From contig PERL01000001.1 in NCBI GenBank assembly GCA_002928735.1, positions 1-64,000 on the forward strand: a stretch of DNA of 64,000 nucleotides, in the 5' to 3' direction. Of the stretch, positions 47,477 to 57,581 are shown one piece after another; position 1 is the first letter of the stretch, and each line of letters opens with the position of its first letter. A program made the position numbers and the translations under genes. The notes beneath the pieces are model-generated. The model had not been told where the DNA came from and did no database searches. It saw only the letters and a program-made list of their open reading frames with translations. The DNA is from Hyphomicrobium sp. Lineage in GTDB: Bacteria; Pseudomonadota; Alphaproteobacteria; Rhizobiales; Hyphomicrobiaceae.

Positions 47477-48166
47477 TTACGGGTCCTGCGTAGTCTCACT
47501 CCTTGGTGAGTTTCGCAGCAAACAGACACTAACCGCGAACACCCATAATGGCAGTACGGCAAGTCCCCAGCCCAATAGCCCACCACCAAAAAATAGCAGT
47601 GCACCAAGCATGAAGCCAAGATACGCAAGCCACCGCGGCGCGAAACTCGCGTAGATCACGACGGTGGACGTCGAGAACATGAACACTGCAGCCATCTTGA
47701 CTGCATAAACATTCATGATGCCATGCACGGACGCCCTAGCCATAAGGTAGGCTGGCGAATTCTGAAGTGCGTGTGGAAAGGCCGTGCACGTCAGCATAAT
47801 TGCACCTATCAGTGCCGCCGCAACGAACAACATCGCCAGAAACATGAGAGCGCTGCCGAAAAATACGGTCGCGAAAAATTTGTCTTCCTCTGCGCCCAGC
47901 CGATCCCGAAGAGCCCCCAAAAACCACAGAAACGCAATGCCGGCGAATGGCACAAGGTTGATGGCCAAAGCCACCGAACCACGGCTAGCCTCAAGCCAAA
48001 CGCCGGTCTCCAGCGGTTCAACGGGAACCGACTGCCGGAGGAGCCAAAGAATTGCAATCATGAGGATCGAAAAAACGAAGCCCGCAACAGCCGCCGCGCG
48101 TGGTGTTTTGAGCGTTGGGCGAGTGAGAGGGCGTACTTGATCTGCGGCTACGGGTTTCTGAAACAT
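47477..48166 (-). CDS. Multi-pass membrane protein, hypothetical
   Basis: 229 residues with about six hydrophobic helices and a basic, disordered N-terminus. N-L-V-P-F-A-G-I-A-F-L-W-F-L-G-A-L-R-D-R-L-G is a conserved-looking segment in membrane proteins of unknown role. It lies 15 bases after the DUF2254 gene and is probably the last gene of that operon. Confidence 0.7.
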   Translation of the reverse strand: MFQKPVAADQVRPLTRPTLKTPRAAAVAGFVFSILMIAILWLLRQSVPVEPLETGVWLEASRGSVALAINLVPFAGIAFLWFLGALRDRLGAEEDKFFATVFFGSALMFLAMLFVAAALIGAIMLTCTAFPHALQNSPAYLMARASVHGIMNVYAVKMAAVFMFSTSTVVIYASFAPRWLAYLGFMLGALLFFGGGLLGWGLAVLPLWVFAVSVCLLRNSPRSETTQDP

Positions 48167-48181
48167 CTACCAGAGTCTCCT

Positions 48182-49462
48182 CTACCGAACGACCGATGAT
48201 CCTCCAAGCCCCTGCATATCCGGCACACGGGCCATCGCCCGGTCCTCGCCGGGCGGATATAGCCGATCGATCGATTGATCGAGCAACTCCAATTCACGTT
48301 GCAACGCAGGATGTCGCCACTCCGGCAGCGTTTCTAGAAGATTGAGGATCATGGCCCGCAGGCGCCGGGCAACCTGGAAGTTCTCGGCTCCGTAGAGCCG
48401 GATCTCACTACAAGAAAGCTCGACGAAATCCTCCCAGTTCGGCGTTGGGGAGATGACCCGCAGCCGTCCGTTTGTATCCCTGATCTGTTCATCATGCAGA
48501 TGGCGGCGCCCCACCATGCGTAACAGGCGATGCAGCTGGTCGATTGCGAGCACCGCTGTCGTCGGGTCATTGATCGCTTTGGAAAGAGCCTTGATGGCAA
48601 TGTCAACGATAACGCGAAACGCGAAGGTAGCGTCCTGCTCCAATGTTCGCTCGCGCCCAAACGCGATCGCATCCCGAAATCGGGCTTCGTCAATCGACCC
48701 GGCGCCCCCATGAATCCGGAAGAGTGGATCTCCTGTAGCAACGAAATCACCGACGCGGGGAACCACGGCAACCACCGCATCACACCTTTGCGCCTCAACA
48801 ACAAGATTTTGCATATTTACCGCTAGAATGATCGCGGATGCGCCATCGTGGGCAATGACCCGGCGCACGGGCTCAAGTTTCGGCGCGTGACGATGCCCTG
48901 TATCGGCTTCTCGAATGGCCGTCCGATAGACACTCTCGATCACTTTCTTTCCCTGCTCTCCCACCAGCCACACGATGCTGACAGGCCTTAAAAGCCGCGC
49001 AGAGTAGTCGATTAGATAGAGAAACGCGGCGATCGAAATCATTCCCAACCCCGCTGAAATCCAGATGAGGAGGCGCGGGGCCGACGCGTCGGGCCGCGAT
49101 ACGGCGCCGACAGCGAAGAGCATCGTGAACACGAAGAGTCCGACACTTCCCCGAATAACATTGTCGCGGAGCAGGGTCGTAGCGATGATCCGTGGGCTCA
49201 GTTGACCGCTTGCCACTTGAATAGCGACCAGCATGGAGCCGAAGGTAAAGACCAAGAAGGAAAGCGTCAGCGTGATGATGGTCTGCATCGCCGCCTCGGT
49301 CCCCTGCTCGCTCAGTGGCCATAAGGGGACCCAGTTCAAATGCCTGTCGACCGAGATCGCGACACGCAACGCGATCTGCTCAAGCAGTATTGCAAGGAAC
49401 GGTACAATCCACAGCGACGAGCGAACATAGCTTCGGACCGTGTACCAACGATTCCAGGTCAC
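48182..49462 (-). CDS. DUF2254 membrane protein
   Basis: 426 residues. Four N-terminal helices (about 18-155) and a long cytoplasmic part match DUF2254, including S-F-L-V-F-T-F-G-S-M-L-V-A-I-Q-V-A-S-G-Q-L-S-P-R and A-L-S-K-A-I-N-D-P-T-T-A. The family has no established function. It follows the CoA-transferase genes by 37 bases and so probably belongs to the same long operon. Confidence 0.9.
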   Translation of the reverse strand: MTWNRWYTVRSYVRSSLWIVPFLAILLEQIALRVAISVDRHLNWVPLWPLSEQGTEAAMQTIITLTLSFLVFTFGSMLVAIQVASGQLSPRIIATTLLRDNVIRGSVGLFVFTMLFAVGAVSRPDASAPRLLIWISAGLGMISIAAFLYLIDYSARLLRPVSIVWLVGEQGKKVIESVYRTAIREADTGHRHAPKLEPVRRVIAHDGASAIILAVNMQNLVVEAQRCDAVVAVVPRVGDFVATGDPLFRIHGGAGSIDEARFRDAIAFGRERTLEQDATFAFRVIVDIAIKALSKAINDPTTAVLAIDQLHRLLRMVGRRHLHDEQIRDTNGRLRVISPTPNWEDFVELSCSEIRLYGAENFQVARRLRAMILNLLETLPEWRHPALQRELELLDQSIDRLYPPGEDRAMARVPDMQGLGGSSVVR

Positions 49463-49499
49463 AGCGCCGCCTCCGGGAAGTCCGACCGTACCAACACAA

Positions 49500-50159
49500 T
49501 CAAATCATCATTTCATGCAAGTCGTGGGAAAGGACCAAATCAGCCTCCGTCGCAGCTATGACGTCATCGACAGATACGTCGGGGGCGATTTCGGTGAGCA
49601 CCGCCTGGCCATTAGAAAACGCGATCATCGCGAGTTCTGTCACGACGCAATCGATCGGACGGGCCGACGTGATCGGCAGCGTGCAGGACTTCACGATCTT
49701 GGACTGCCCCTTTGCGGTATGCTGCATGGCAACGATGACGCGTTTGGCCCCCGTCGCAAGATCCATGGCCCCTCCCATGCCCGGCACCATCTTTCCTGGA
49801 ATCATCCAGTTCGCGAGATGCCCGCTTTGGTCCACCTGCAAACCGCCCAGCACGGTTAAATCGACGTGGCCGCCGCGCATGAACCCGAACGAGATCGCGC
49901 TATCAAACGTCGATGCCCCTGGCAGCGCGGTTACTGGCCTGCCTCCCGCATCCGTCAATGTCGGGTGTGCCATACCTTCCGCCGGGATGGCACCGGTTCC
50001 GATCAATCCGTTTTCGGAATGAAAGTAAACTTGAACATCCGGCGGCGCGTATCCGGCCACAAGCGTGGGAATGCCTATGCCCAGGTTGACAAGCATCCCT
50101 GACCTCAGCTCGCGCGCGATACGCTTCGCGATAACTGCCTGCGGATCCATGAGACTCAT
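49500..50159 (-). CDS. CoA transferase, subunit B (AtoA type)
   Basis: 219 residues. The catalytic Glu lies in [10 protein letters not shown] near residue 50; [11 protein letters not shown] is the family start. With the A subunit it moves CoA between acyl-CoA and an acid such as acetate, succinate or acetoacetate. The substrate cannot be read from the sequence. It overlaps subunit A by 4 bases. Confidence 0.92.
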   Translation of the reverse strand: MSLMDPQAVIAKRIARELRSGMLVNLGIGIPTLVAGYAPPDVQVYFHSENGLIGTGAIPAEGMAHPTLTDAGGRPVTALPGASTFDSAISFGFMRGGHVDLTVLGGLQVDQSGHLANWMIPGKMVPGMGGAMDLATGAKRVIVAMQHTAKGQSKIVKSCTLPITSARPIDCVVTELAMIAFSNGQAVLTEIAPDVSVDDVIAATEADLVLSHDLHEMMI

Positions 50160-50803
50160 CCGTTGGCAACGATGTAGTCGACAAGTGGGGCCGGCGTTAC
50201 GACGTGGTCTGGAGCGATGACGCCAACCGGCACAATGTGCTCTGCGGTGGCTATCACTGTCTCGCCAGACATTGCTACGATTGGATTATAGTTCCGGGCC
50301 GTGAGCGCGTAGGCGAGGTTGCCCAGATAGTCGGCGAGAAACGCATGCACCAGCGCGAAATCCGCCTTGAGAGCGGTTTCCAGAAGATAGGGCCTCCCGT
50401 CAATCTCGATCTTCTGTTTGCCTTCTTCAACTAATGTGCCGACGCCCGTGGGCGTCAATACCCCGCCAAGACCATAGCCTCCGGCACGAATGCGTTCGAT
50501 AAGCGTTCCCTGCGGCACCAATTCAACAGTAATCTCATCGGCCAACATTTGCCGCTGCGTTTCCGGATTCGTGCCAATGTGGCTGACGATGACGTGTCGC
50601 AAGCACCGGGCGTCGACCAGCTTGCCGACGCCAACGCCGGGACGGGCCGTATCGTTGGCAATGAGCGTGAGATCGCGCTTTTCCTGGCGCACGATTTCGT
50701 CCATCAGCCGCTCAGGCGTGCCCACCGACAAGAAGCCGCCCACGACAATGCGAGCCCCATCGGGTATCATGGCCACGGCATCGGCAAGCGGGACAGTCTT
50801 CAT
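50156..50803 (-). CDS. CoA transferase, subunit A (AtoD type)
   Basis: 215 residues with the glycine loop [15 protein letters not shown] and [16 protein letters not shown]. It is the partner of the following B subunit gene. In this operon a methylmalonyl-CoA decarboxylase homologue precedes it, so propionyl-CoA:acid CoA exchange is one possibility (inference). Confidence 0.92.
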   Translation of the reverse strand: MKTVPLADAVAMIPDGARIVVGGFLSVGTPERLMDEIVRQEKRDLTLIANDTARPGVGVGKLVDARCLRHVIVSHIGTNPETQRQMLADEITVELVPQGTLIERIRAGGYGLGGVLTPTGVGTLVEEGKQKIEIDGRPYLLETALKADFALVHAFLADYLGNLAYALTARNYNPIVAMSGETVIATAEHIVPVGVIAPDHVVTPAPLVDYIVANG

Positions 50804-50821
50804 TTTCTCTCTTCCACCGGC

Positions 50822-51622
50822 TCAGCGGCCCGAAAATCGCGGCTTGCGCTTTTGTTTAAACGCGCGAAGTCCTTCCTCGTAATCCTCGCTCTCCCACACG
50901 ATGCGTCGCAGCCCTTGCACACGCTCGAAGCGCCGCGGGCTCATGGGATGAGCGCCGGCAAGCATCCGCAGCTGCTCCTTCATCACCGAAATCGAGAGTG
51001 GTGCATTCTGCGCAATGCTCTCCGCGACTGTCCGGGCAAATGCTGCCAAATCTTTCGAAGGGACCATATGATTGATGATGCCGAGGCTTTCGGCCCGCTG
51101 CGCCGAAATCGGCTTCGCGGTAAAGACCATCTCTTTTACGATCCGCATGGGACAGGCGTTCATGAACGTCAACATACCAGAGACGTTGTAGGGGACGCCG
51201 AGCTTAGCGGGCGTGACCGCAAAGCTCGCACTCGGCGCGGCGATAATCAGATCGCACGCAAACACGACTTCACAGGCCCCACCCCAGACTCCACCCTCGA
51301 TGACTGCGATAACAGGTGCCGGACACTCTTCAATCGCGCGAACGAGTTCGCGCAGCGGATCGTCCCAACCTAAAGGATCGCGGCCGCCAGACGGGAGATC
51401 ATAAATGTCATGGCCTGAGGACCAGACCTTGACACCGGGGCGTGCGCGCAGAATGACCGCCCGAACGTCCTCGGCCTCAAAGGCTTCAAGCGCGGCGATG
51501 ACAGCCTCAATCAACCCGTGAGAGAGAGCATTTCGCTTCTCCGGATGGTCGATAACGATAGTTCCGATCTGGCCATCAATGCGCGGCGAAACCAAGAGCT
51601 TCTCAACCTGAAGGTCGTCCAT
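50822..51622 (-). CDS. scpB: Enoyl-CoA hydratase-fold protein, methylmalonyl-CoA decarboxylase type
   Basis: 266 residues. The match to E. coli ScpB (YgfG) is close and specific: S-S-G-H-D-I-Y-D-L-P-S-G-G-R-D-P-L with the active-site His, G-V-P-Y-N with the Tyr, and the end E-R-V-Q-G-L-R-R-I-V-W-E-S-E-D-Y-E-E-G. ScpB turns methylmalonyl-CoA into propionyl-CoA and CO2. The two Glu of true enoyl-CoA hydratases are not evident. No methylmalonyl-CoA mutase is in the window. Confidence 0.88.
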   Translation of the reverse strand: MDDLQVEKLLVSPRIDGQIGTIVIDHPEKRNALSHGLIEAVIAALEAFEAEDVRAVILRARPGVKVWSSGHDIYDLPSGGRDPLGWDDPLRELVRAIEECPAPVIAVIEGGVWGGACEVVFACDLIIAAPSASFAVTPAKLGVPYNVSGMLTFMNACPMRIVKEMVFTAKPISAQRAESLGIINHMVPSKDLAAFARTVAESIAQNAPLSISVMKEQLRMLAGAHPMSPRRFERVQGLRRIVWESEDYEEGLRAFKQKRKPRFSGR

Positions 51623-51642
51623 GGTGGCTCCTCGGCTATAGG

Positions 51643-52425
51643 TCAGTCGATGATGTGATAACCGCCATCGACGTAGATCGTGTCGCCCGTAATCAGCTTC
51701 GCCCCGTCGAGGGCAAGAAAAGCAACCGCAAGCCCAACATCATCGATCGATACGAGATGCCGGGCCGGCGCTTTCGCCTCGGCCTTCTTTAAGAGCTTGT
51801 CGAATTCGCCGATCCCGGACGCCGCGCGCGTCTTAAGCGGACCAGGAGAAATGGCATGCGCGCGAATGCCCTTGGGACCAAGTTCGGCTGCGATGTAGCG
51901 CGTCGCGCATTCAAGCGCCGCCTTCACGGGCCCCATCATGTTGTAGTTCTCGACCACCATCTGGGAGCCGTAATAGGTCATGGTAAAGAGCGTGCCGCCG
52001 TCCTTCATCAGGGGCTCAGCGAGTTTCGCCATCCGGATAAACGACCAGCACGACAACTCCATCGCCATCAGGAAGCCGTCCTTGGAGCAATCGACGACGC
52101 GACCCTGAAGATCCGCCTTCGGCGCGAACGCAATCGAATGCAGGACGATGTCGAGCTTGCCCCACTTCCTGTCTATCGCCTCGAAGACCGCCTCGAGTTC
52201 GCCGGGGTGCTCGACGTCCATGGGCATATAGATCGAAGGCTTGACCTCACCGATGATGGGATCGACAAACCGCTTTGTCTTTTCGCTGCGGTAGGTCACA
52301 GCGAGATCGGCACCCAAAGCACTGAAGGCCTTTGCGCAACCCCACGCGATCGACTGATCGTTCGCGATTCCCGTCACGAGAGCTTTCTTGCCCTTGAGAA
52401 GTTTGAACTTGGCAGGATCCATCAT
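51643..52425 (-). CDS. fabI: Enoyl-ACP reductase (NADH), FabI
   Basis: 260 residues. Short-chain dehydrogenase fold with K-A-L-V-T-G-I-A-N-D-Q-S-I-A-W-G at the NADH site and the catalytic Y-N-M-M-G-P-V-K (Tyr-x6-Lys). Performs the last step of fatty-acid elongation. The start at 52425 overlaps the ackA stop (ATGA). A fabI inside a pta-ackA operon suggests a second, condition-specific copy; another fabI elsewhere is likely. Confidence 0.95.
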   Translation of the reverse strand: MMDPAKFKLLKGKKALVTGIANDQSIAWGCAKAFSALGADLAVTYRSEKTKRFVDPIIGEVKPSIYMPMDVEHPGELEAVFEAIDRKWGKLDIVLHSIAFAPKADLQGRVVDCSKDGFLMAMELSCWSFIRMAKLAEPLMKDGGTLFTMTYYGSQMVVENYNMMGPVKAALECATRYIAAELGPKGIRAHAISPGPLKTRAASGIGEFDKLLKKAEAKAPARHLVSIDDVGLAVAFLALDGAKLITGDTIYVDGGYHIID

Positions 52426-53636
52426 TGTTGCAGCTCCGTTGCCCGCGTGTTCATCGCCGCCAGGCATTCCATGGTGTGTTTTGCAATCATGAGTTCTTCA
52501 TCGGTCGCGATGACTCGGACCTCGATTCGGGAAGCTTGGCTGGAGATGACATCAGCTCCGCGCAGATTCGCCTCTTCATCCAGCTCAGCACCGAGCCACC
52601 CGAGCCGCTTCACAACAGCAGACCGGATAGTGGGGGCATTCTCGCCCACACCGGCTGTGAACACGAACCCGTCGATGCCTTCCAGCGCCGCACCAAGCAA
52701 GCCAGACATGAGCGCGATGCGGTGAACGAAGTAGTCGAGCGCCAACCGTGCGCGGCGGTCATCGCTGCCGAGCAGGACGCGAACATCGTTGCTGAGGCCA
52801 GACAATCCCTTCAAACCGCAATCATTGTAAAGAAAGCGTTCGATCTGGGATGCAGTCATGCCCTTCTGCTGAAGGAGGTACAGCACGATTCCTGCATCGA
52901 GTTGACCCGGACGCGTCCCCATGGGCAGGCCATCAAGCGCCGTGAAGCCCATGCTGCTGTCGATGCTACGACCGTTTGCAAGCGCACACATGGAAGCGCC
53001 GCTGCCCAGATGCGCAACAACCACTTTGCCGTTAGCCAAATGCGGCGCAACAATTTTCAAACGGCCCGCGATGTATTCATAGGACAATCCGTGGAATCCA
53101 TAGCGGCGCACACCCTCACGGTATAACGACTCCGGGATCGCATAGCGGTCGGCAAGTTCAGGGTGACCGCGATGGAAGGCCGTATCAAAGCAGGCGACCT
53201 GCGTGATATGCGGCAGGCGCTCGAGAAAGGCTTTGATCGGCGCGAGATTGTTGGGTTGGTGCAGGGGTGCCAGCGAAACAAACGTTTCAAGCTTTGTAAC
53301 GACCTCATGGGTCACCACCGTTGGCGCAGCAAACGCAATGCCGCCATGAACGACGCGATGCCCGACTGCGTTAGGCAACCGGCCCCCAAGATGCTCTTTG
53401 AGAAACTCGACCACCTTTGCGAGTGCTTCGGGCGCGGCTGGCACATCCGGCCCCGGCCATGACGCCTCCTTGATAACCGCGCCCGTCGCATCCTTCGCAA
53501 TCAGGTGCGGATTGACGCCAATGCCCTCGATCTGGCCCTTTAGCCGGCGCTCAAGCCCACCTTCGCCAATCTGAGCAAACAGTTGGAGCTTTATGCTTGA
53601 ACTGCCGGCGTTGATGACGAGGATCGTGTTGCTCAT
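52422..53636 (-). CDS. ackA: Acetate kinase
   Basis: 404 residues, full length. N-A-G-S-S-S-I-K near the start, G-H-R-V-V-H-G-G near 91, A-C-F-D-T-A-F-H, and the C-terminal F-T-A-G-V-G-E-N-A-P. Forms acetate and ATP from acetyl phosphate, reversibly. The gene starts 2 bases after the phosphotransacetylase stop and overlaps fabI by 4. Confidence 0.97.
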   Translation of the reverse strand: MSNTILVINAGSSSIKLQLFAQIGEGGLERRLKGQIEGIGVNPHLIAKDATGAVIKEASWPGPDVPAAPEALAKVVEFLKEHLGGRLPNAVGHRVVHGGIAFAAPTVVTHEVVTKLETFVSLAPLHQPNNLAPIKAFLERLPHITQVACFDTAFHRGHPELADRYAIPESLYREGVRRYGFHGLSYEYIAGRLKIVAPHLANGKVVVAHLGSGASMCALANGRSIDSSMGFTALDGLPMGTRPGQLDAGIVLYLLQQKGMTASQIERFLYNDCGLKGLSGLSNDVRVLLGSDDRRARLALDYFVHRIALMSGLLGAALEGIDGFVFTAGVGENAPTIRSAVVKRLGWLGAELDEEANLRGADVISSQASRIEVRVIATDEELMIAKHTMECLAAMNTRATELQQ

Positions 53637-53638
53637 GG

Positions 53639-54604
53639 CTACGACCGGATTGGTGTTTTAGTGCGCTGGCTATGGGCGAACGCAACCGCTACGGCGCAAG
53701 AGGCCATGCGAGTCCGAACGTTGTCAGCCCGCGATGTAAGGATGATGGGCACTCGGGCCCCCAATACGATTCCTGCGGCGTCAGCGTGCGAAAGGAACGA
53801 GAGATTTTTGGCCAGCATGTTGCCAGCTTCCAGATCGGGAACGACCAGGATATCCGCCCGGCCTGCGACATCGGACTTGATGCCTTTTATTTTCGCTGCC
53901 TCGGGACTGATCGCATTGTCGAATGCCAGCGGCCCGTCGAGAATGCCGCCCGTGATTTGCCCCCGATCGGCCATCTTGCAAAGCGCCGCGGCTTCTAGGG
54001 TTGAAGGAATACTGACAGTGACAGTCTCGACGGCTGACAGGATAGCAACCTTTGGTGTCCCGAGCCCAAGCCCCTGAAAGAGATCGATGGCGTTCTGTAC
54101 GATGTCGCGCTTCGCCATCAGATCGGGAAAGATGTTGACGGCCGCATCCGTGATAAAAAGCGTCTGGAGATGATCGGGCACATCCATGATGAAGACATGG
54201 CTGATGCGCCGCCCAGTTCTAAGACCCGTATCCTTTTTCGCCACCGCCGAAAGCAGCTCGTCCGAATGGAGGCTACCCTTCATGAGCACTTCGGCGCGGC
54301 CCGCTCGGACAATCTCCACCGCCTTTATCGCAGCCTCTTGGCTGTGCGACACATCGACGATCTCAGCACCACCAAGATCGATCCCGAATTTCGCTGCAAC
54401 CGCCTCAATCGTAGACTTTGGGCCAACGAGAATCGGAACTATTAGCCCTGCCTCCGCCGCCTCCATTGCGCCGGCCAGAGAAGCTTCATCGCAAGGATAT
54501 GCAACGGCCGCAGAAACAGCGGGCATGGTCTTTGCCAACGCAATCAGACGATCATATTTCTCGTGTGTGCGCTCAGGCACGACAAGCTTCTTTCGCGACG
54601 ACAT
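53639..54604 (-). CDS. pta: Phosphate acetyltransferase (short Pta/Ptb type)
   Basis: 321 residues. The PTA_PTB domain alone: D-V-S-H-S-Q-E-A-A-I-K-A, V-L-M-K-G-S-L-H-S-D, D-G-P-L-A-F-D-N-A-I-S, A-D-I-L-V-V-P-D-L-E-A-G-N-M. It makes acetyl phosphate from acetyl-CoA. Relatives often carry an N-terminal hotdog dehydratase domain, which is absent here. The ATG at 54604 is chosen; an in-frame start at 54655 would add 17 residues. Confidence 0.94.
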   Translation of the reverse strand: MSSRKKLVVPERTHEKYDRLIALAKTMPAVSAAVAYPCDEASLAGAMEAAEAGLIVPILVGPKSTIEAVAAKFGIDLGGAEIVDVSHSQEAAIKAVEIVRAGRAEVLMKGSLHSDELLSAVAKKDTGLRTGRRISHVFIMDVPDHLQTLFITDAAVNIFPDLMAKRDIVQNAIDLFQGLGLGTPKVAILSAVETVTVSIPSTLEAAALCKMADRGQITGGILDGPLAFDNAISPEAAKIKGIKSDVAGRADILVVPDLEAGNMLAKNLSFLSHADAAGIVLGARVPIILTSRADNVRTRMASCAVAVAFAHSQRTKTPIRS

Positions 54605-54673
54605 CGCTGTTACCGTCCACTTAGAGTTTGGTTTTGGGGCCGCAGATATCTGCACCGCATTTAATGCGGGCCA

Positions 54674-55105
54674 TCAAGCCCACTTCAAAAACATGCCGAC
54701 CTCGCCAGGCACGCCGCCAGGAAAGCTGATGATCTCGCAATGCATTTTGTATCCGAGTGGCTTCAACTCACGAACGTAGAAATCGTATGCGCGCTTTGCA
54801 AAGCCCTCGAGTGAGTCTGGCCAATTGGGGTCAAGATTATTGATCTTGCGGCCGTGATCGTTGCAGTAGGACGCAGGGAAAGTCATAACTTGGAATTGCG
54901 TGTGCCCCAGCTCAGCGGCGCGGGTAATAGCCTTATTCAAGCGCTGATAAACTTCAGGATGAATGTCTTGAGACATGAAGGCGTCCTGAAGCTCTTTCTT
55001 CTGCTTGGCCTTTTTTTCTTGCTCCTTGCGCTCTTCCGCAACCTTCGCATCGTCAGCAGCGCTGCTAATAAGGCTCAAGTCCTTCGGGCTAAGAATTTCA
55101 GGCAT
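54674..55105 (-). CDS. Hypothetical protein in the pta-ackA operon
   Basis: 143 residues. A charged coiled-coil segment (V-A-E-E-R-K-E-Q-E-K-K-A-K-Q-K-K) is followed by a compact domain with F-Q-V-M-T-F-P-A-S-Y-C-N-D-H-G-R-K-I-N and a C-terminal P-G-G-V-P-G-E-V-G-M. Position between the DUF3141 gene and pta seems to be its normal place in such operons. No function assigned. The ATG at 55105 replaces an upstream one because the family domain begins there. Confidence 0.7.
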   Translation of the reverse strand: MPEILSPKDLSLISSAADDAKVAEERKEQEKKAKQKKELQDAFMSQDIHPEVYQRLNKAITRAAELGHTQFQVMTFPASYCNDHGRKINNLDPNWPDSLEGFAKRAYDFYVRELKPLGYKMHCEIISFPGGVPGEVGMFLKWA

Positions 55106-55147
55106 TTTTGTGTTTCCTATCTTCGACTTGATGGAGCTGGACAAAGG

Positions 55148-57451
55148 TCAAGAGTTGCGGTGCCGGGCACTGTGGCTCTTGCGTTCGGACAGCGAGTGAC
55201 CGCCGGGAGAATGCGTTGCGGACTTCTCAAGTTGATCCAGTGCTGGAAGCGGCTCGGCGAATGCCGCTCGCATATCTGCGTATCGTTGCTTTGCTTCTGG
55301 GTTCTGAAGACGGATGGTCTCGATCATGCGATCGAGCTTCTTCTTCATATCGGCTGCGGCATCGGGATCCCGGGCGAGCATCTGCGGAATTGCATCCAGT
55401 GCGCCGCGTTCGTCGATCATCAGCATGAAGAACTGCTCGCGCAAAATCTTCTTGAAGGTGCGGATCGGCAGTCCCTTTCCCGCCTCCTGGCGCATACGAC
55501 GAAGAAGCACGAATGAACGCTCGTCCGCCGCGCCCTCGGAGAGTCGGATGTAGAGAAGTGCCCGCACAGCCGCCTCCACAGGGCCTCCGGCGGCGATGTT
55601 GGATTTGAGCTCATCTATCCGGCGCTCAACCAGCATCTGGTAATTGCGGTCGGTTGCCGGCATTGAACGGACACTGGTGTCCGAACCACTGAGGCCCAGC
55701 ATCGCCTGGACAAGCGGTGAGCCATAGAATGCGTGGAACCACTCTTCCTGACACTTGTCGCGTAGGTCGCGATAGCCATCCAGGGTGGAGATGATCAAAT
55801 CCGAATACATCTTCTGCGCCTGCCAGAAGGGGTTGCTCGGCGCCACCGATTGCCGGTCGGCTTTCGCATTCTCGATGAGCGGATTGAGTATTCGCCAGAT
55901 CGGGTTGTCTGCCTTGAACATCTCATACGGCAGCCGCGCTTGATGCATGCGACGCATCATCTCCGCATTGCCCGCGTTGGCGAACATTTTCACCCACGGC
56001 TGCCAGAGCGTCTTGTAGAGGCCGAGATTGATCTCCGACACGCGGGCCGCCGCCGCGAACTTCCGCTCGTCCTCCAGCGTATTGCCGCCGAGTGCCCGGA
56101 TGTCATCGAGTGTGCGGCTCTCAAAGCGGACAAGATAACCGCCCTCGATCAGATCCGCCGTAGGATCCGACGTATCCTTGGTCGTAATGACAGCTTCATA
56201 GAGGCCAGGCGGTAAAATATCGATGAGATCGATGTTGCTCGCGAACTCGTCGTGCTCCTTCTTCGCCACTGAACCCGAAACGAAGATGCCTAAATGGCCA
56301 ATGTTTTCGTGCACCGAATAGACAATCGTCTGGCCGTTTGCGCGGATATCGTCGACGCTGCCGTATAGATCAAGGATCCATCCGAGTGCCTGCTGCGGCG
56401 GTGTGATATTGTCGCCTTTCGAACAAAACACGACGATCGGCGTGCGAATGTTGCGCAGATCGACCCGCGTGCCGTCTTGAAGCTTTAGCTCGCCTGTTGC
56501 GAGTTTGTTGCCGACGAACAGTTGATCGGCGATGAACTGCATCTCCTCGGCATTCAGGAGAACATGCCCTCCCCACCACTGCTCAAACTCGAGGAAGCGA
56601 GGCGCTTCAGTATCTACCTTGGAATAGAGATTGTAGTTCTTCGTCCAGTAGGTGTTTGATGGATTGAGGTTCTCGAAATTTGAAACAAGCCAAGCGCCGT
56701 CGAACTTCCCCGCACCGAGATCACCAGTCAGGGCCGTAATCCACGTGCCGCCAACAAGGCCACCGGTGTAACGCATGGGATTCTCACCACGCACCCCATT
56801 CCAGTACGACAAAGGCGCTCCGGCAAGAATGACAGGCCCGACAAGATCCGGCCGCATCGCCGCGACGATCATCACCGCCCAACCGGCCTGACAATTTCCG
56901 ATGACAGCCGGCCGGCCATCTGCATCCGGATGCAGCGCAATGACTCGTTCCAGGAACTGTGCTTCGGCGTGCGCAACGTCCTCGATCGTCTGCCCAGGCA
57001 TTGGCTCGGGAAGAAAGCCTATGAAATAGCAAGGATGCCCGGCATTGAGGGCCACGCCAATTTCGCTGTCGGCCTTAAACCCGCCAATGCCAGGACCGTG
57101 TCCAGCGCGCGGATCGACAACCACAAAAGGACGCCTTTTTTCGTCTGTGTCCACACCATGGGGCGGACGGACACGAACCAGTGCATAGTTCACGGGCCTT
57201 TGCAGTTTTCTTCCATCGACGACAAGATCGCACTCGAACTTCAAGACGTGCGGTGCCGATTTCGCGGCATGCTCGGCATAGCGCTCGCTTCGCTGACGCA
57301 TCACATCCAAGAACAGCAAATTTCGCTGCCAGGCATCGACCCAATAGTTCCAAGCATCAAGCGATGGCGCAGCGGCCGCGCTGACAATGGCGGGCAGATC
57401 TTCGATCAACGCCGACGGCGAAGAGAACGGACCTGATTTCGTGGGCTTCAC
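55148..57451 (-). CDS. DUF3141 protein, PhaC-like alpha/beta hydrolase
   Basis: 767 residues from GTG at 57451, which has GGGAG 10 bases upstream; a frame to a TTG at 57598 would run through an FNR/FixK box. The hydrolase core resembles PHA synthases: nucleophile Cys187 in G-N-C-Q-A-G-W, Asp347 in S-K-G-D-N-I-T-P-P, His386 in N-I-G-H-L-G-I. The long helical C-terminal part (about 480-767) is specific to DUF3141. Polyester synthesis is possible but unproven. First gene of a probable ten-gene operon running to 47.5 kb. Confidence 0.88.
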   Translation of the reverse strand: MKPTKSGPFSSPSALIEDLPAIVSAAAAPSLDAWNYWVDAWQRNLLFLDVMRQRSERYAEHAAKSAPHVLKFECDLVVDGRKLQRPVNYALVRVRPPHGVDTDEKRRPFVVVDPRAGHGPGIGGFKADSEIGVALNAGHPCYFIGFLPEPMPGQTIEDVAHAEAQFLERVIALHPDADGRPAVIGNCQAGWAVMIVAAMRPDLVGPVILAGAPLSYWNGVRGENPMRYTGGLVGGTWITALTGDLGAGKFDGAWLVSNFENLNPSNTYWTKNYNLYSKVDTEAPRFLEFEQWWGGHVLLNAEEMQFIADQLFVGNKLATGELKLQDGTRVDLRNIRTPIVVFCSKGDNITPPQQALGWILDLYGSVDDIRANGQTIVYSVHENIGHLGIFVSGSVAKKEHDEFASNIDLIDILPPGLYEAVITTKDTSDPTADLIEGGYLVRFESRTLDDIRALGGNTLEDERKFAAAARVSEINLGLYKTLWQPWVKMFANAGNAEMMRRMHQARLPYEMFKADNPIWRILNPLIENAKADRQSVAPSNPFWQAQKMYSDLIISTLDGYRDLRDKCQEEWFHAFYGSPLVQAMLGLSGSDTSVRSMPATDRNYQMLVERRIDELKSNIAAGGPVEAAVRALLYIRLSEGAADERSFVLLRRMRQEAGKGLPIRTFKKILREQFFMLMIDERGALDAIPQMLARDPDAAADMKKKLDRMIETIRLQNPEAKQRYADMRAAFAEPLPALDQLEKSATHSPGGHSLSERKSHSARHRNS

Positions 57452-57581
57452 AGCAGGGGCACTCCCGATTGAACCGATGCGCGTGTTCCGGCGGTGACGA
57501 CAGACCGGCGGTGACAACAGAATTGCTATTTTTTTCGCGCTGGACGTTTCAGTCGGATATCGCGGCACCTCACTTCGAGTA

